Part shown: positions 37,301 to 43,970 of the stretch, one piece after another | How the letters are laid out: every line of letters begins with the position of its first letter | Position numbering within the stretch: position 1 is the stretch's first letter | NCBI GenBank assembly: GCA_002007465.1 | Contig: LNAC01000350.1 | Coordinates: 114,014-178,013 of the forward strand | DNA length: 64,000 nt | Direction of reading: 5' to 3' | From: Ailurus styani | Taxonomy: Eukaryota; Chordata; Mammalia; Carnivora; Ailuridae | Position numbers and translations under genes: made by a program | Notes under the pieces: generated by a model | The model's database searches: none | Seen by the model: the letters and a program-made list of their open reading frames with translations, nothing else | What the model was told of the DNA's origin: nothing

Positions 37301-39431
37301 AGTTCAGAGCCGGCACGCTCAGCCCAGAGCCTCGGCTTCTGGCACGCGGAGCCGGTAATGAAGGCCCCCAGCGCGACGGGCCGCGCGTGCACCGTCAGGG
37401 CTCCAGGGCCCCAGCGCCGCGGGCAAATCCGCAGGAGCGCAGCCTCCGTGGTCAGCCGCGGGCCGCGGCGGCGCTGCCCGAGCGCGGCGAGGCGGCNNNN
37501 NNNNNNNNNNNNNNNNNNNNNNNNNNNNNNNNNNNNNNNNNNNNNNNNNNNNNNNNNNNNNNNNNNNNNNNNNNNNNNNNNNNNNNGAGGCGGCCACCGC
37601 AGCGCTGAGGGCTCGCCCGGCGCGCTGCGGCGCTCTCGGGGCCGCGGGTCCCTAGCGCTCACCGGAGCAAGTCGGTTCCCCGCCCCCCTGCCGGGGGTAA
37701 CAAGTTAATAACAATCATCCCAGCACAAAGCATTTTCTTTCTAGACGTCAATCACGGCGGAGCGGGGATCACCAGGCTAAAGCGGGTGCAAGGGGCGGGG
37801 AGGGGGGAGGTAGTGGGAGAGAAGAAAAGAGGATTCAGGAGGGGGTGGGGGAAGAAACTTGATTTCTTTAATAACCTCAATTAAAAGAGCAAGACACATA
37901 TATATTTTTAAAAGGGAGCTTTTTGAATTGGATTGCCCGAAAGGTGAAGAGGTTTAATAGGATACTTGAAAGCTAATTACAGCGGGATTTAAGAAGCCTG
38001 GTGTTTGTTCCGATGACAATTTGAATGAAAATGCTTCAGATTAAACCAAGCCAGCAGCTCTTTCGTAAACTTACAGCAATTAGAGCTGCGAGTGATTTAC
38101 ACTCGTTTCTTTAAGGTGTAAATTGCCACTTATTGCTCAGTAAGTCAACATTTGAGCTACTAAAGGATTATTTTTAACCAGCGCAAAAAGCGGGACGAAT
38201 AATGGAAAATATCCAGCTGAATTTAATTTGTGCCATTAAAACTCACCCAACCTCGGTCAAAATGTTTTAAAGCAACAGCGCGCATTACTCAAGTGTTTCC
38301 AAGCCTTTGCTGGAGTTTTGTTCTTAAACGAAAACGCAGCCTCTGTAGGCTTTTTCTGCCTTCGTTTAGGAAAACTCCAGTTTGGGGGGAGGGGATGCCG
38401 AACTCTAGCGGCCCACACCTGCGTTTCTGACTCTTCACCTCCCTCCTTCGGGCTGCGCCAGGCGAGATACCTCCGAACCCGAGAGCACCCCCTTCCCGCC
38501 CGGCCCTCAGCGGGGACTCTCCGGTGCGCTCCCTAGGCTGGACCCAGCGCCGCCGCTCCGAGGCCGCATCCTCTCAAGACACAAAGCGAGTTTAAGCAGA
38601 AAAGTCCCGTGTTCGCTGGGTATTCCCCGCCAGCGTCCGACAAAACCAGCGGTTCCCAATGCGGGTCCCTCTGAAGAGCTCGCACAGGCTGCAGATGATT
38701 TTCAGATTTAAAAAGCGAAACACCAACGGGTCCAACCTCTAGAGTGAGGTGAGCGCTTGTCAGTTTTGCCCATCTACTCTACGAAAGTGTGACTCATTTG
38801 TCCTGGGCTTTGCTTTTTTTTTTTTTTTTTTTTTTGTATTTTACGCAAAATGGCCCTCCTGGACCTCCCTGGGATCCCCCAAGGCCTTCCAGGAGCCACG
38901 ACTCCTTCTGTTTCGCCGTGGGCCCGCGGCGTCGCGGGTCGTCCAGCCGCGCGCCTCTGGACTGGCAAACGCCCGCGGGCGGCCGAACGCAAGGAGCCAA
39001 GCCTCTGGTCCCACCCCGCCAGCCGCCCAGACCTCCCGACTCGCTCTTCCCACCGCCACGATCACCACGGCAAATAGAACAAAAGCACGACTCACATGTA
39101 CCCGAGAACGCCTTAGGCTCGAGGCTTCGTCTCCCAAATTACAGTCTCCATGCCTCAGGTTAAGTGAGCTTGTGGGGAGGGGACGCAATGATTACTGACT
39201 AACGCTACTACGTAATAAAAAAAAAAAAAAAGCCAGGTCTGAAGATGAGGCCGTTACAGGTAATTTCTGAACCTCGTTTAAGAGCCCAAACAGCTCGCGT
39301 TTCAAGAAAACTGCAATTCAGCTGGTCTGGCCAGGCGTCGGCTCGCTCACCTTCTCAGGGGGAACTGCCAGCTCCGGCACGTCCTTTTCTTCTAGTTTAC
39401 ACACAAACATCTGATCGCTTTTCCAATACAT
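14878..39431 (-). CDS. LHX8: LHX8, LIM-homeobox transcription factor 8 (whole spliced CDS, 9 exons)
   Basis: Joined minus-strand exons 39431-39351, 37255-37169, 36774-36613, 32839-32718, 30711-30491, 29999-29896, 25343-25248, 19316-19133 and 14954-14878 give 1134 bp and 377 residues with no stop and GT..AG introns. Residues 1-95 are a variable, Ser-rich N-terminus. LIM1 runs about 96-148 (Cys96, Cys99, His117, Cys120, Cys123, Cys126, Cys145, Asp148). LIM2 runs about 157-210 (Cys157, Cys160, His179, Cys182, Cys185, Cys188, Cys207, His210). The homeodomain is 246-305 with the WFQN core at 293-296, and the tail ends LPISHT. Family knowledge: a nuclear activator that binds TAAT-type sites and LDB cofactors, needed for forebrain cholinergic neurons, palate and tooth mesenchyme, and oocytes. 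LHX6 is ruled out because the tail after the homeodomain ([18 protein letters not shown]) is that of LHX8. The gene looks intact. Confidence 0.97.
16050..18385 (+). mobile_element. Old L1M element, internally deleted, in LHX8 intron 8
   Basis: Pieces appear in L1 order: an ORF1-like part ('gaactcagtggatgagtttt', 'agagaagccagaaaccaatg'), a late ORF2 part ('aaatctacggaaatgcaagg', 'tcattagtcatgagggaaa', 'gtgttggcaaggatgtggag') and a 3' UTR ('tcaaaaacaggcaaaactaa', 'aattcatcaagctggatact', 'gcttcaataaaaaag'). Far shorter than a full L1, with no usable frame. Antisense to LHX8. Confidence 0.75.
18420..18800 (+). mobile_element. Carnivore L1 3' end, 5'-truncated, in LHX8 intron 8
   Basis: Ends of ORF2 and 3' UTR: 'gatgtggatggaactagagg', 'agagactcttaatcatagg', 'gaaactaataatacactgca', then an AAATAAAT tail. 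Younger than the L1M it follows. Possible diverged target duplication ttctgagtgtg / ctctgagtatg. Confidence 0.85.
19133..19316 (-). CDS. LHX8: LHX8 coding exon 8 (recognition helix and C-terminal region)
   Basis: Encodes residues 292-352 plus one base of codon 353. It opens with [13 protein letters not shown], the DNA-recognition helix (homeodomain positions 47-59), followed by [18 protein letters not shown] and the LHX8-specific [18 protein letters not shown]. The acceptor ends CTCCCTCAG at 19317; the donor GTAGGT is at 19132-19127. Reading past the donor gives GRYPNL and a stop, so splicing to exon 9 is required for the normal end. Confidence 0.96.
19381..19553 (-). mobile_element. Can-SINE, mustelid-type, just upstream of LHX8 exon 8
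   Basis: Same strand as LHX8, with a T20 (tail) at the left and the head at 19553. Flanked by the exact 12-bp duplication attatcaactct (19369-19380, 19554-19565). An N at 19410 sits where about 40 bp of the SINE body is missing, so the sequence there is probably collapsed. Confidence 0.95.
19633..19837 (-). mobile_element. Can-SINE (minus) in LHX8 intron 7
   Basis: Different body subtype ('gaacacaagcaggagaagtg'), older than the neighbour at 19.4 kb. Exact 15-bp target duplication taaacaagcttttta at 19618-19632 and 19838-19852. Confidence 0.95.
19860..22090. other. LHX8 intron 7, first part
   Basis: AT-rich intron sequence without a recognisable gene. A short (AAC)n run is near 20090. Open frames on both strands look random. 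Confidence 0.5.
22097..22305 (+). mobile_element. Can-SINE (plus) in LHX8 intron 7
   Basis: 'ggggctcctgggtggctg' head, 'ggtcatggtctcagggtc', pyrimidine-rich body and (AAAT)n tail. Diverged, antisense to LHX8. Confidence 0.85.
22495..22696 (-). mobile_element. Can-SINE, mustelid-type (minus) in LHX8 intron 7
   Basis: 'gattacaagcaggcagagag' body and 'ccactgagccacccagg' head. Imperfect target duplication tataatttct (22485-22494) / tacaatttct (22697-22706). It interrupts an old L1. Confidence 0.93.
22710..23160 (+). mobile_element. Old L1M fragment in LHX8 intron 7
   Basis: 'ggtcattgataatcaaagaaa' and 'cagccccacttctggaaattt' correspond to the end of L1 ORF2. Strongly decayed, with a short (CA)n near 23085. 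Confidence 0.45.
23410..24240 (-). mobile_element. L3/CR1 LINE relic in LHX8 intron 7
   Basis: In order: 'agaaggaaccctcagcgc', 'tcatcataagtgaaatctgc', 'tctgaaataaacacaatactctag', 'ttagattttac...taaatttcacctt'. These follow the reverse complement of the CR1/L3 3' region. Very old. Confidence 0.55.
24250..24960 (+). repeat. Possible L2 fragment in LHX8 intron 7
   Basis: 'tatatgcccaactgcca' and 'aaggatcacccttcacttctctctccctcc' recall L2 ORF2, but the match is loose. Confidence 0.25.
25248..25343 (-). CDS. LHX8: LHX8 coding exon 7 (homeodomain helices 1-3)
   Basis: Encodes residues 260-291, from [15 protein letters not shown] to LSRRVIQ, the middle of the homeodomain. It ends after homeodomain position 46, the 46/47 intron position seen in many LIM and paired-class homeobox genes. 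The donor GTGATT is at 25247-25242. The acceptor (AAACAG) is preceded by a T-run and a pentanucleotide (TTTTC)n repeat that serves as the polypyrimidine tract. Confidence 0.96.
25348..25385 (+). repeat. A-run plus (GAAAA)n microsatellite at LHX8 exon 7 acceptor
   Basis: Read on the LHX8 strand this is (TTTTC)n followed by a T-run, ending a few bases before the exon 7 AG at 25344-25345. It forms the polypyrimidine tract. Confidence 0.95.
26020..26270 (-). repeat. Possible L2 fragment (minus) in LHX8 intron 6
   Basis: 'gtgctaagtgccatgagaca', 'gtccctggtctcaac' and 'gggctttggattctttctgaag' resemble reversed L2. Confidence 0.4.
26515..26620 (+). repeat. L2 3' end fragment in LHX8 intron 6
   Basis: 'aagcttcttgaggacaaaggga' and 'catagtatgtgcttaa' resemble the L2 3' terminus. 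Confidence 0.45.
26630..27940. other. LHX8 intron 6, middle part
   Basis: AT-rich sequence with a short (CA)n near 27270. No gene or clear repeat. Confidence 0.45.
27950..28035 (+). repeat. L2 3' end fragment in LHX8 intron 6
   Basis: 'gaggacaaagattgtgtctc' and 'agatactaataaatattga' fit the L2 3' end. Confidence 0.45.
28395..29045 (+). repeat. MIR fragments in LHX8 intron 6
   Basis: Two small pieces: about 28395-28460, and 28975-29040 with 'gtaaagcacccagtagtaca' and 'ggcgctcaataaatgtta', the MIR 3' end. Sequence between them is unassigned. Confidence 0.4.
29896..29999 (-). CDS. LHX8: LHX8 coding exon 6 (linker and N-terminal arm of homeodomain)
   Basis: Completes Gly225 and encodes residues 226-259: [20 protein letters not shown] followed by the basic arm and start of helix 1 ([14 protein letters not shown]). 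Arg250 is homeodomain position 5 and Phe253 position 8. The acceptor ATGCAG is at 30000-30005; the donor GTAGAC is at 29895-29890. Intron 5 on its upstream side is short (491 bp). Confidence 0.96.
30491..30711 (-). CDS. LHX8: LHX8 coding exon 5 (LIM2)
   Basis: Starts with the last base of Arg151, encodes residues 152-224, and ends with the first base of Gly225. It holds all of LIM domain 2: [14 protein letters not shown], then [11 protein letters not shown], then VLCRVHYD, with zinc ligands Cys157, Cys160, His179, Cys182, Cys185, Cys188, Cys207 and His210. The acceptor ends TTATGTAG at 30712; the donor GTAAAT is at 30490-30485. The LIM pair binds LDB1/CLIM cofactors in this family (established knowledge). 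Confidence 0.97.
30720..32700. other. LHX8 intron 4
   Basis: AT-rich intron without a recognisable transposon or gene. Low repeat content compared with introns 7 and 8. Confidence 0.55.
32718..32839 (-). CDS. LHX8: LHX8 coding exon 4 (rest of LIM1)
   Basis: Encodes residues 111-150 plus two bases of codon 151. It carries [16 protein letters not shown] and FCKLDYF, the remaining zinc ligands of LIM1 (His117, Cys120, Cys123, Cys126, Cys145, Asp148). The acceptor is TTCCTTCACAG at 32840 and the donor GTATAC begins at 32717. The split Arg codon (AG/A) is completed by the first base of exon 5, which fixes both junctions. Confidence 0.96.
32850..36600. other. LHX8 intron 3
   Basis: Mostly unique sequence with an 18-bp palindrome at 33349-33366 and a G-run cluster at 35582-35619. 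No gene supported. Confidence 0.55.
35445..35575 (-). repeat. MIR fragment (minus) in LHX8 intron 3
   Basis: 'ttattcccactttacagatta' and 'gcttttcgaactcatactct' match reversed MIR. Confidence 0.5.
36613..36774 (-). CDS. LHX8: LHX8 coding exon 3 (Ser/Pro-rich linker and start of LIM1)
   Basis: Encodes residues 57-110: an acidic start (SPEGAGDED), a run rich in Ser and Pro, then [18 protein letters not shown], which opens LIM domain 1 with Cys96 and Cys99. The acceptor TTTCAG is at 36775-36780 and the donor GTAGGG at 36612-36607; both junctions are phase 0. The first codon after the acceptor is GTG, so the exon starts with what looks like a second GTGAGC donor motif, a possible source of alternative splicing. 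Very CpG-rich. A 153-codon open frame on the other strand here is a shadow. Confidence 0.95.
37169..37255 (-). CDS. LHX8: LHX8 coding exon 2 (contains alternative start MSEECG)
   Basis: Encodes residues 28-56, starting [11 protein letters not shown] and ending GAGEEGL. The acceptor is a pyrimidine-rich tract ending CCGCAG at 37256-37261; the donor is GTGAGT at 37168-37163. Both junctions are phase 0. Met32 (ATG at 37243-37241) could start a 346-residue isoform, which matches a known shorter human form. Compared with human from memory, this stretch differs at a few residues (RIAALAS here), as expected for the least conserved part of the protein. The exon lies inside a strong CpG island. Confidence 0.93.
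37497..37586. other. Assembly gap (90 N)
   Basis: Run of 90 unknown bases in the CpG island between exons 1 and 2. The left flank ends gaggcggc and the right flank begins gaggcggc, so the missing part may be a GC-rich tandem repeat. The N count may be an estimate. Confidence 0.99.
37880..38260. promoter_or_regulatory. Candidate conserved enhancer in LHX8 intron 1
   Basis: AT-rich, repeat-free block between two CpG islands. It has homeodomain-like cores (TCAATTAAAAG, GCTAATTACAG, GCAATTAGAG) and an inverted pair TTTACAC (38096-38102) / GTGTAAA (38116-38122), the second within AGGTGTAAA, like a T-box half-site. Function is inferred from composition and motifs only. Confidence 0.4.
38390..39130. 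promoter_or_regulatory. CpG-rich block in LHX8 intron 1
   Basis: GC- and CpG-rich stretch just downstream of exon 1, broken by a 22-T run at 38814-38835. Several overlapping open frames on both strands here are composition artefacts. Confidence 0.55.
38814..38835 (+). repeat. Poly(T) run in LHX8 intron 1
   Basis: Twenty-two T residues inside a GC-rich region; no SINE body attached. Confidence 0.95.
39351..39431 (-). CDS. LHX8: LHX8 coding exon 1 (N-terminus starting MYWKSDQ)
   Basis: Encodes residues 1-27, beginning [14 protein letters not shown] and ending with an AAG codon, followed directly by a GTGAGC donor at 39350-39345 (phase 0). The ATG is at 39431-39429 and has a G at -3. I chose this start because LHX6 and, as I recall, mouse Lhx8 both begin with MYWK, and the exon joins in frame to exon 2. 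The frame stays open upstream to another ATG at 39602, but that extension does not look like an LHX N-terminus. Human LHX8 as I remember it uses a different short first exon (MQILSR), so this may be one of two alternative first exons. Confidence 0.88.
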
Positions 39432-39620
39432 GGCACTGCTAGGGCTGCTTATCACATACCAACTCCAGAGGGTCAGCGGCCGTCCGTGTCTGCCGATCTT
39501 CCCCCACCCCCGCCCCAAAGCACTAATAAAAGCTGACACCCAGAAGAGCAAGAATGCTACAAGCAAGTGTTCGTCCAAAGAGGCCGCTGTGGCCGTTAGC
39601 ACTCTGGTGGACGGTTCTTA
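39432..39620 (-). promoter_or_regulatory. LHX8: Probable 5' UTR / proximal promoter of the MYWK first exon
   Basis: Sequence just upstream of the exon 1 ATG. On the minus strand it has a GGGGCGGGG GC box (39516-39508) with an adjoining G-rich run, and a TTTTATTA AT-rich motif just upstream of it. No clear TATA box or initiator can be assigned, and the transcription start is unknown. Confidence 0.35.
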
Positions 39621-39639
39621 AGATTCTTATCCCAACTTC

Positions 39640-42430
39640 ACTGAAGTCTGTCCCTCCAGGAAAAGAAAAAAAAAAGTTTTGTTTTCCAGAGGGTGGAACC
39701 TTACATAAAGAGGAGGGAAGGGGGTGTGTGTGCGGGGGGGAGTCTTCTCCTGGAGGAATAGCCTCACCTCCTTAAGGAAAACCCGCCTTCTGTACATGTT
39801 AAGATCTTTATCAGAGCAAGCCAACTTACTCCAGATTTAGTATTAAAGAGGGGGTAAAAAAAACAACACTGGGAATGGCCTGTTAACTTTTGAGTTAAAA
39901 AAAAAAAACTGCTCTCTGCATTTGCCGTGGCTTTTTAATTCTCGCTCCCCAACCAAAACCTAAACAAAGATTCAGGTTACATCTCTTTCTGCAGCAAGCA
40001 GAAGGGGAAGCGGAGGTCTGAGTGACTTTAACTTTTTAGTCATTCTCTTGAAACACGCAGCTCTCCTGTCTAGCCGGGGAACTCGACCGCTCCCTGGCAG
40101 CCTCGGGGCTGACTTATCTAGCGGTTCGCGCTCCCTTTGCGAAAAGTTTTCTCATTAAGATAAAGAAGGAACATCTGAGCAGCACAAAAGCTTATGATTT
40201 GCGACTAGATTTGAAATCAAGGCTACAAGAAAGACAAAGTATGTTGCTAATAGTATTGCTCTTTCATCTTGTCCTAGACAAAATTTAAGCCCTAGAAGGG
40301 GGCAGTTCCTGCCTCAAATGTTGGCTGTGGGTTTGGGGGGGGGCTGTATGCAGAATACCGTAATTTTGATTAGTATTGGAGGGTACGCTTGCTTAGATAG
40401 CTTCTTGGTGGTGCAAATTTTACTTCATTATTTAATGTGTAAAGGGGAATTTAGTAAGAGACTATTTAACTATTTTTATTTCCAATTTTTCTTTTTAAGA
40501 AACAAAACAAAGCAAAACATAATTTAAGAATACCTAGGAGTCTCTGTTTCCTAAAGGCCTTTAGTAAAATCCTGCGATATTGCTCCAGTTAGATGGATAT
40601 ATGTATCTACATATCTATCTATCTATCTACCTACCTACCTATCATCTTATATAGTCTTATCTCTTTGCCTCGTTTGTCTAGAAGAGTAAGATCCAAGGGC
40701 TCTCGCCCAGATGGGTCAACAGCAGACTAGAGTAGGGGCAGTGGGCAGAGCTAGGGTAAGGGCAGGAAAGGGCAGAGCCTTTCCTGTAATGAAGTGAGCC
40801 TGTTTAACAGTCCAGTACCGAGCAAGGACTGCAAATTTAGTTTTCCCTCAAGTACATTTTTCTCCCATAAACACGAGGGTCCCAAGAGCATTTTCCTATT
40901 GCCATTGTTTTCCTTTTCGCGCAGCTGCAGATATGTTAATATTAGCCATCCTCCTTCCCGTCTTTTCTGGGAGATCTCGCTTAAATTATGAAGTGGGGGG
41001 TAGAGGACGCTGGAATCTGTGCCCTCTAGGTTGGGGCGGACCTACTTCTCAAAAAGCTAACCTGTGTGTGGAGAACAGAAAGTCTTGTGTTTTTCATCAA
41101 GTGCAAAAATTAGTATTTTGGGGGAAATCCACATAATGCATTTTCCATGAAATATAGCATCGGTCTTGAGATGGCTCTAACGAATGGAAAGAAAGTCGTC
41201 AGAATATTGGCTTTATCAAGGTGTTCATAGAAAGCAATATTGAAAGTGGAATTAAAAATAAAGATCCAGTTCAGAGATTTAGTTGCTATGCATTAGGGTC
41301 TGCAAAATGAATCTGGGGTACTGCTTGGCTACTCTCCGGGAGAATTAATCGTTCGGGTCATTTGGAGATCCGGAGAGCGCAGGAGCTGTTTGGGGGAAGT
41401 AGGGCGGGGGAGCGGGCGTTTATGCGGTCTTTTCACCCACCCTCGCCTAATCAGTTGGCTCCGCTCTCAATCAGGTTTTCAAAATACTAATCTTGATCTA
41501 AGAGCCCCTATCTCTGCATCAGTGAAGGAAATGATCATTTTTAGAGGCTTCTGGGCATGGCAAAGAAGAATGGTCGTCAGACCTCAGAAGACCTGAAAGA
41601 CGGGTCTGGCGTTCCCTTTACTGCTGACGCACTGCCGGACGAGGACCATTTCCCGGGGTGTGATTGTGTGCACACAGCCTTGCTCTGTAGGCCTCCCGGC
41701 GGTGAGTCTATTTCTGTGTCCTCGGCATTGTTAAGCCTTTGGCAGCGGTCGTATGCGGAGGTGGGAGGACGGCGGTGTGCAAGTATTTGCTGTGAATGTC
41801 GGGGCTGAGCGTCCTGTTGGTGATGGGCCCAAGGACCTCCTGACCCTTTGTCAGGGGTGAGCACACGGCGGGTTGCTCCTGAACGTGGCCGGGCTTTTTG
41901 GAGCTCGTGTTCCCTCTTACCCACGCTCCTCCTCCGCTAGGGCAAGAGAAAAAGTTCGCCCGCTGCTACGCAGAGTTGGGTTCCTGTGCTAAACATCAGG
42001 ACTCTTTTTGTCTTTCTCATAAGGGCTTTTAGCCCAAACTCCAATTGAACCCAGTTTTGGTCGAAGGAGGACATATCAACATCATCTTGTGTTTCTGCAG
42101 GTGGGAGAGGAATCACCCGCGTTGGGTCGATTCCTACCTACTAACTTAAAATTTCTAGATGGTCATCCCACCTTAAATGAATATCAGAAACCGCAAGCCC
42201 ACGCAGGGGACCAACCAACACCCCTGGACTGCAAAGGCTCTCTGCAAGGCCCGAGGAAGAAGCCCAGAGAGACCTGGGAGGACGCCCTGGCAAGTTGGGA
42301 GGCACTGGGTGTGTCTCCCTCACGTCGGAGGGGGTTAGGGAAGGGGTCTGGTCCCCTAGGGCCAGGCCTTGATTGGAGGTCCAGGGATGGAGAGCATAAA
42401 CACCAACCCGCTCTCACCCCTACAGATTCC
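39640..42430. other. Upstream flank of LHX8 exon 1
   Basis: Repeat-poor sequence alternating AT-rich (40140-40520, 41100-41300) and CpG-containing (41340-41960) parts. No coding gene recognised; likely cis-regulatory DNA by position. Confidence 0.4.
40602..40645 (+). repeat. (TATC)n/(TACC)n microsatellite
   Basis: 'atctatctatctatctacctacctacc' tetranucleotide repeat. Confidence 0.93.
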
Positions 42431-42439
42431 ATTCACCGC

Positions 42440-42730
42440 GAAGAGCTGCCTAATTGGGCTGCGAGCAGCTGCGAAATTTGTAATCGCCTAATAAGCCTTC
42501 CACCTCGGTAATTCTTATCAAAAGGCATAAAACTGATATTTTCACACTCGGCTTCCTCCACAGGAGCCGTTTATAAACATCCTTCATCAGTAGGATGAAA
42601 TTAAGCCTGCATTGACAAAGGTCTCTGGAACTCGATATTTAAAAGCAATAGATCCGAATTAGCAAATTATTACTTTAAGTAGGGAAAGTCCCCACCAACT
42701 TGACTATTGAACCCTTTGCCTCTGAGCTCC
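42440..42730. promoter_or_regulatory. Candidate regulatory element upstream of LHX8
   Basis: AT-rich, repeat-free island between CpG-rich blocks, with TAATCG, CCTAATAAG, GGTAATTC and GAATTAGC homeodomain-like motifs and a TTTATAAAC stretch. Conservation cannot be tested here. Confidence 0.3.
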
Positions 42731-42779
42731 TCGCGGTGAGTAACCACATGTTTGAGGGAACTTAACCTGGAGTTTCTGC

Positions 42780-43970
42780 GGTACTCAAGCAACCTCCGGA
42801 ATCTCGCTTTTTGAATCCGCGCGCGCCCCGGCTCCCAGCCCCTCCACCAGCCTTCGAGGACCCGCTCGGGTCAGACGTGTGGGGACCTGGGCGAGGATAG
42901 CTGGGGCCTGGGCGAAAACGTGGTTACCCCAGACGCGCCCAGGACTCCGGGGCCTCAGGCGCAGGGCCAGCGCCAGCCGTCCCACCTCTACGCTTTCCCC
43001 CTCCCGCGACCCCGCGTCGGGGGGCCCCCCCCGAGCCCGGTCAGAGGATGAGGCATGGGACATCTCCGCGCGGATAAGAAAGCGCAGCTCCTGGCCGATA
43101 CTTGCCGCGACCTCTTTACCCATGAAGGTAAAAACTCAGCCAGGAGCGTCCTGAAACTGCGAAGGTCACACTCGGTTCAGGGCTAGGAGTGTGTCCTTTG
43201 ATTTCTGCCCACCCCGTCTAACCAGTATTAATAGTAATTTGGAAAGAGACTGAAGGAGATGGCTTCCAGAAACTTTCTCCCACCAACTTGCGTAGCTCGG
43301 AACCCGCGTCACCCCTCAGTGTTCGCGCTGCGGGACACGCGCTCACCTTGGGACTTACCGGTCCCAGGCTCCTTCTCAGTTTCTGAGGGGAAAGGAAGGG
43401 CGTGTTTATTCACGCCAGGGGAGGACGCCCAAAGGTGGCGAGGGCCTCGGTCTGGGGCCTCCCGGTCTTTGCCCCAGTGCGGGCCCAGCCGACGCTCACT
43501 ACACTTCCCGGCGAGGCTACCGCGCTCCGCGTGGGACCACAGGGAACGCACGGGCTCGCCGGCCACGCCTGGCTATGCCGCCGCGCCGGGCGTCCGCTGC
43601 GCCAGCTGCAGTCGTGTGCGCCTGCTGGGGCCAGCGGGCTCCAGCGGCTCCAGCGGCTCCAGCGGCTCCAGAGACCCAGCAACCGAAAACCACGTTCTGC
43701 GCCGGAGAGGGCTGTACGTGTGGAGTCGGTGTCCCTTTTCAGCGGGTGCGCCTGTCCTCCCACAACGCGAGTAAACTTGCCCAGTCCTCTGCGGAAGGAG
43801 AGAGGGGAAGCGTTTCTTGCCCGATAGGACGGGGAACACGAGCGATCGAATTAGGAGCTCTCTGGAGCCTAAAATCAGTCAAGACGCAGTCCGGGACGCT
43901 CCAGACTAAATGCTACTGGGCAAAGCGCGAAAGTCCACTACACCATTTACCCACGGTAACATTTCCAAGC
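42780..43970. promoter_or_regulatory. Upstream CpG island
   Basis: Strongly CpG-rich block about 3.4-4.5 kb upstream of LHX8 exon 1. It contains a 9-bp tandem repeat (43637-43672) and two donor-like motifs on the LHX8 strand (GTAAGT 43358-43353, GTGAGC 43346-43341). It could hold a non-coding first exon of LHX8; no coding gene is recognisable. Confidence 0.65.
43637..43672 (+). repeat. 9-bp tandem repeat in CpG island
   Basis: About four copies of ggctccagc in direct tandem. Confidence 0.9.

Larger units (their letters stand above)
36560..37720. promoter_or_regulatory. CpG island over LHX8 exons 2-3
   Basis: Dense CG dinucleotides and high GC across exons 2 and 3 and intron 2, interrupted by a 90-N assembly gap. 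Probably an alternative promoter region or a Polycomb-type island. A GTGAGC donor-like motif on the LHX8 strand at 37662-37657 could belong to an alternative 5' exon. Confidence 0.75.

Noticed and set aside
36436..37708. Plus-strand frames of 153-189 codons across LHX8 exons 2-3 and the gap
   Set aside because: Antisense shadows of LHX8 exons in GC-rich DNA; one reads through unknown bases.
38650..38710. MER5-like 'agcggttcccaatgcgggtcc'
   Set aside because: Only a short resemblance in GC-rich intron sequence; the rest of the element does not follow.
29896..39431. LHX6 as the identity of the gene
   Set aside because: LIM and homeodomain sequences are close to LHX6, but the linker (VNHPKP) and C-terminal tail ([13 protein letters not shown]) are those of LHX8.
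39432..39602. 57-codon in-frame N-terminal extension upstream of MYWK
   Set aside because: Open by chance. It contains a hydrophobic run unsuited to a nuclear factor, and LHX6 begins at MYWK.
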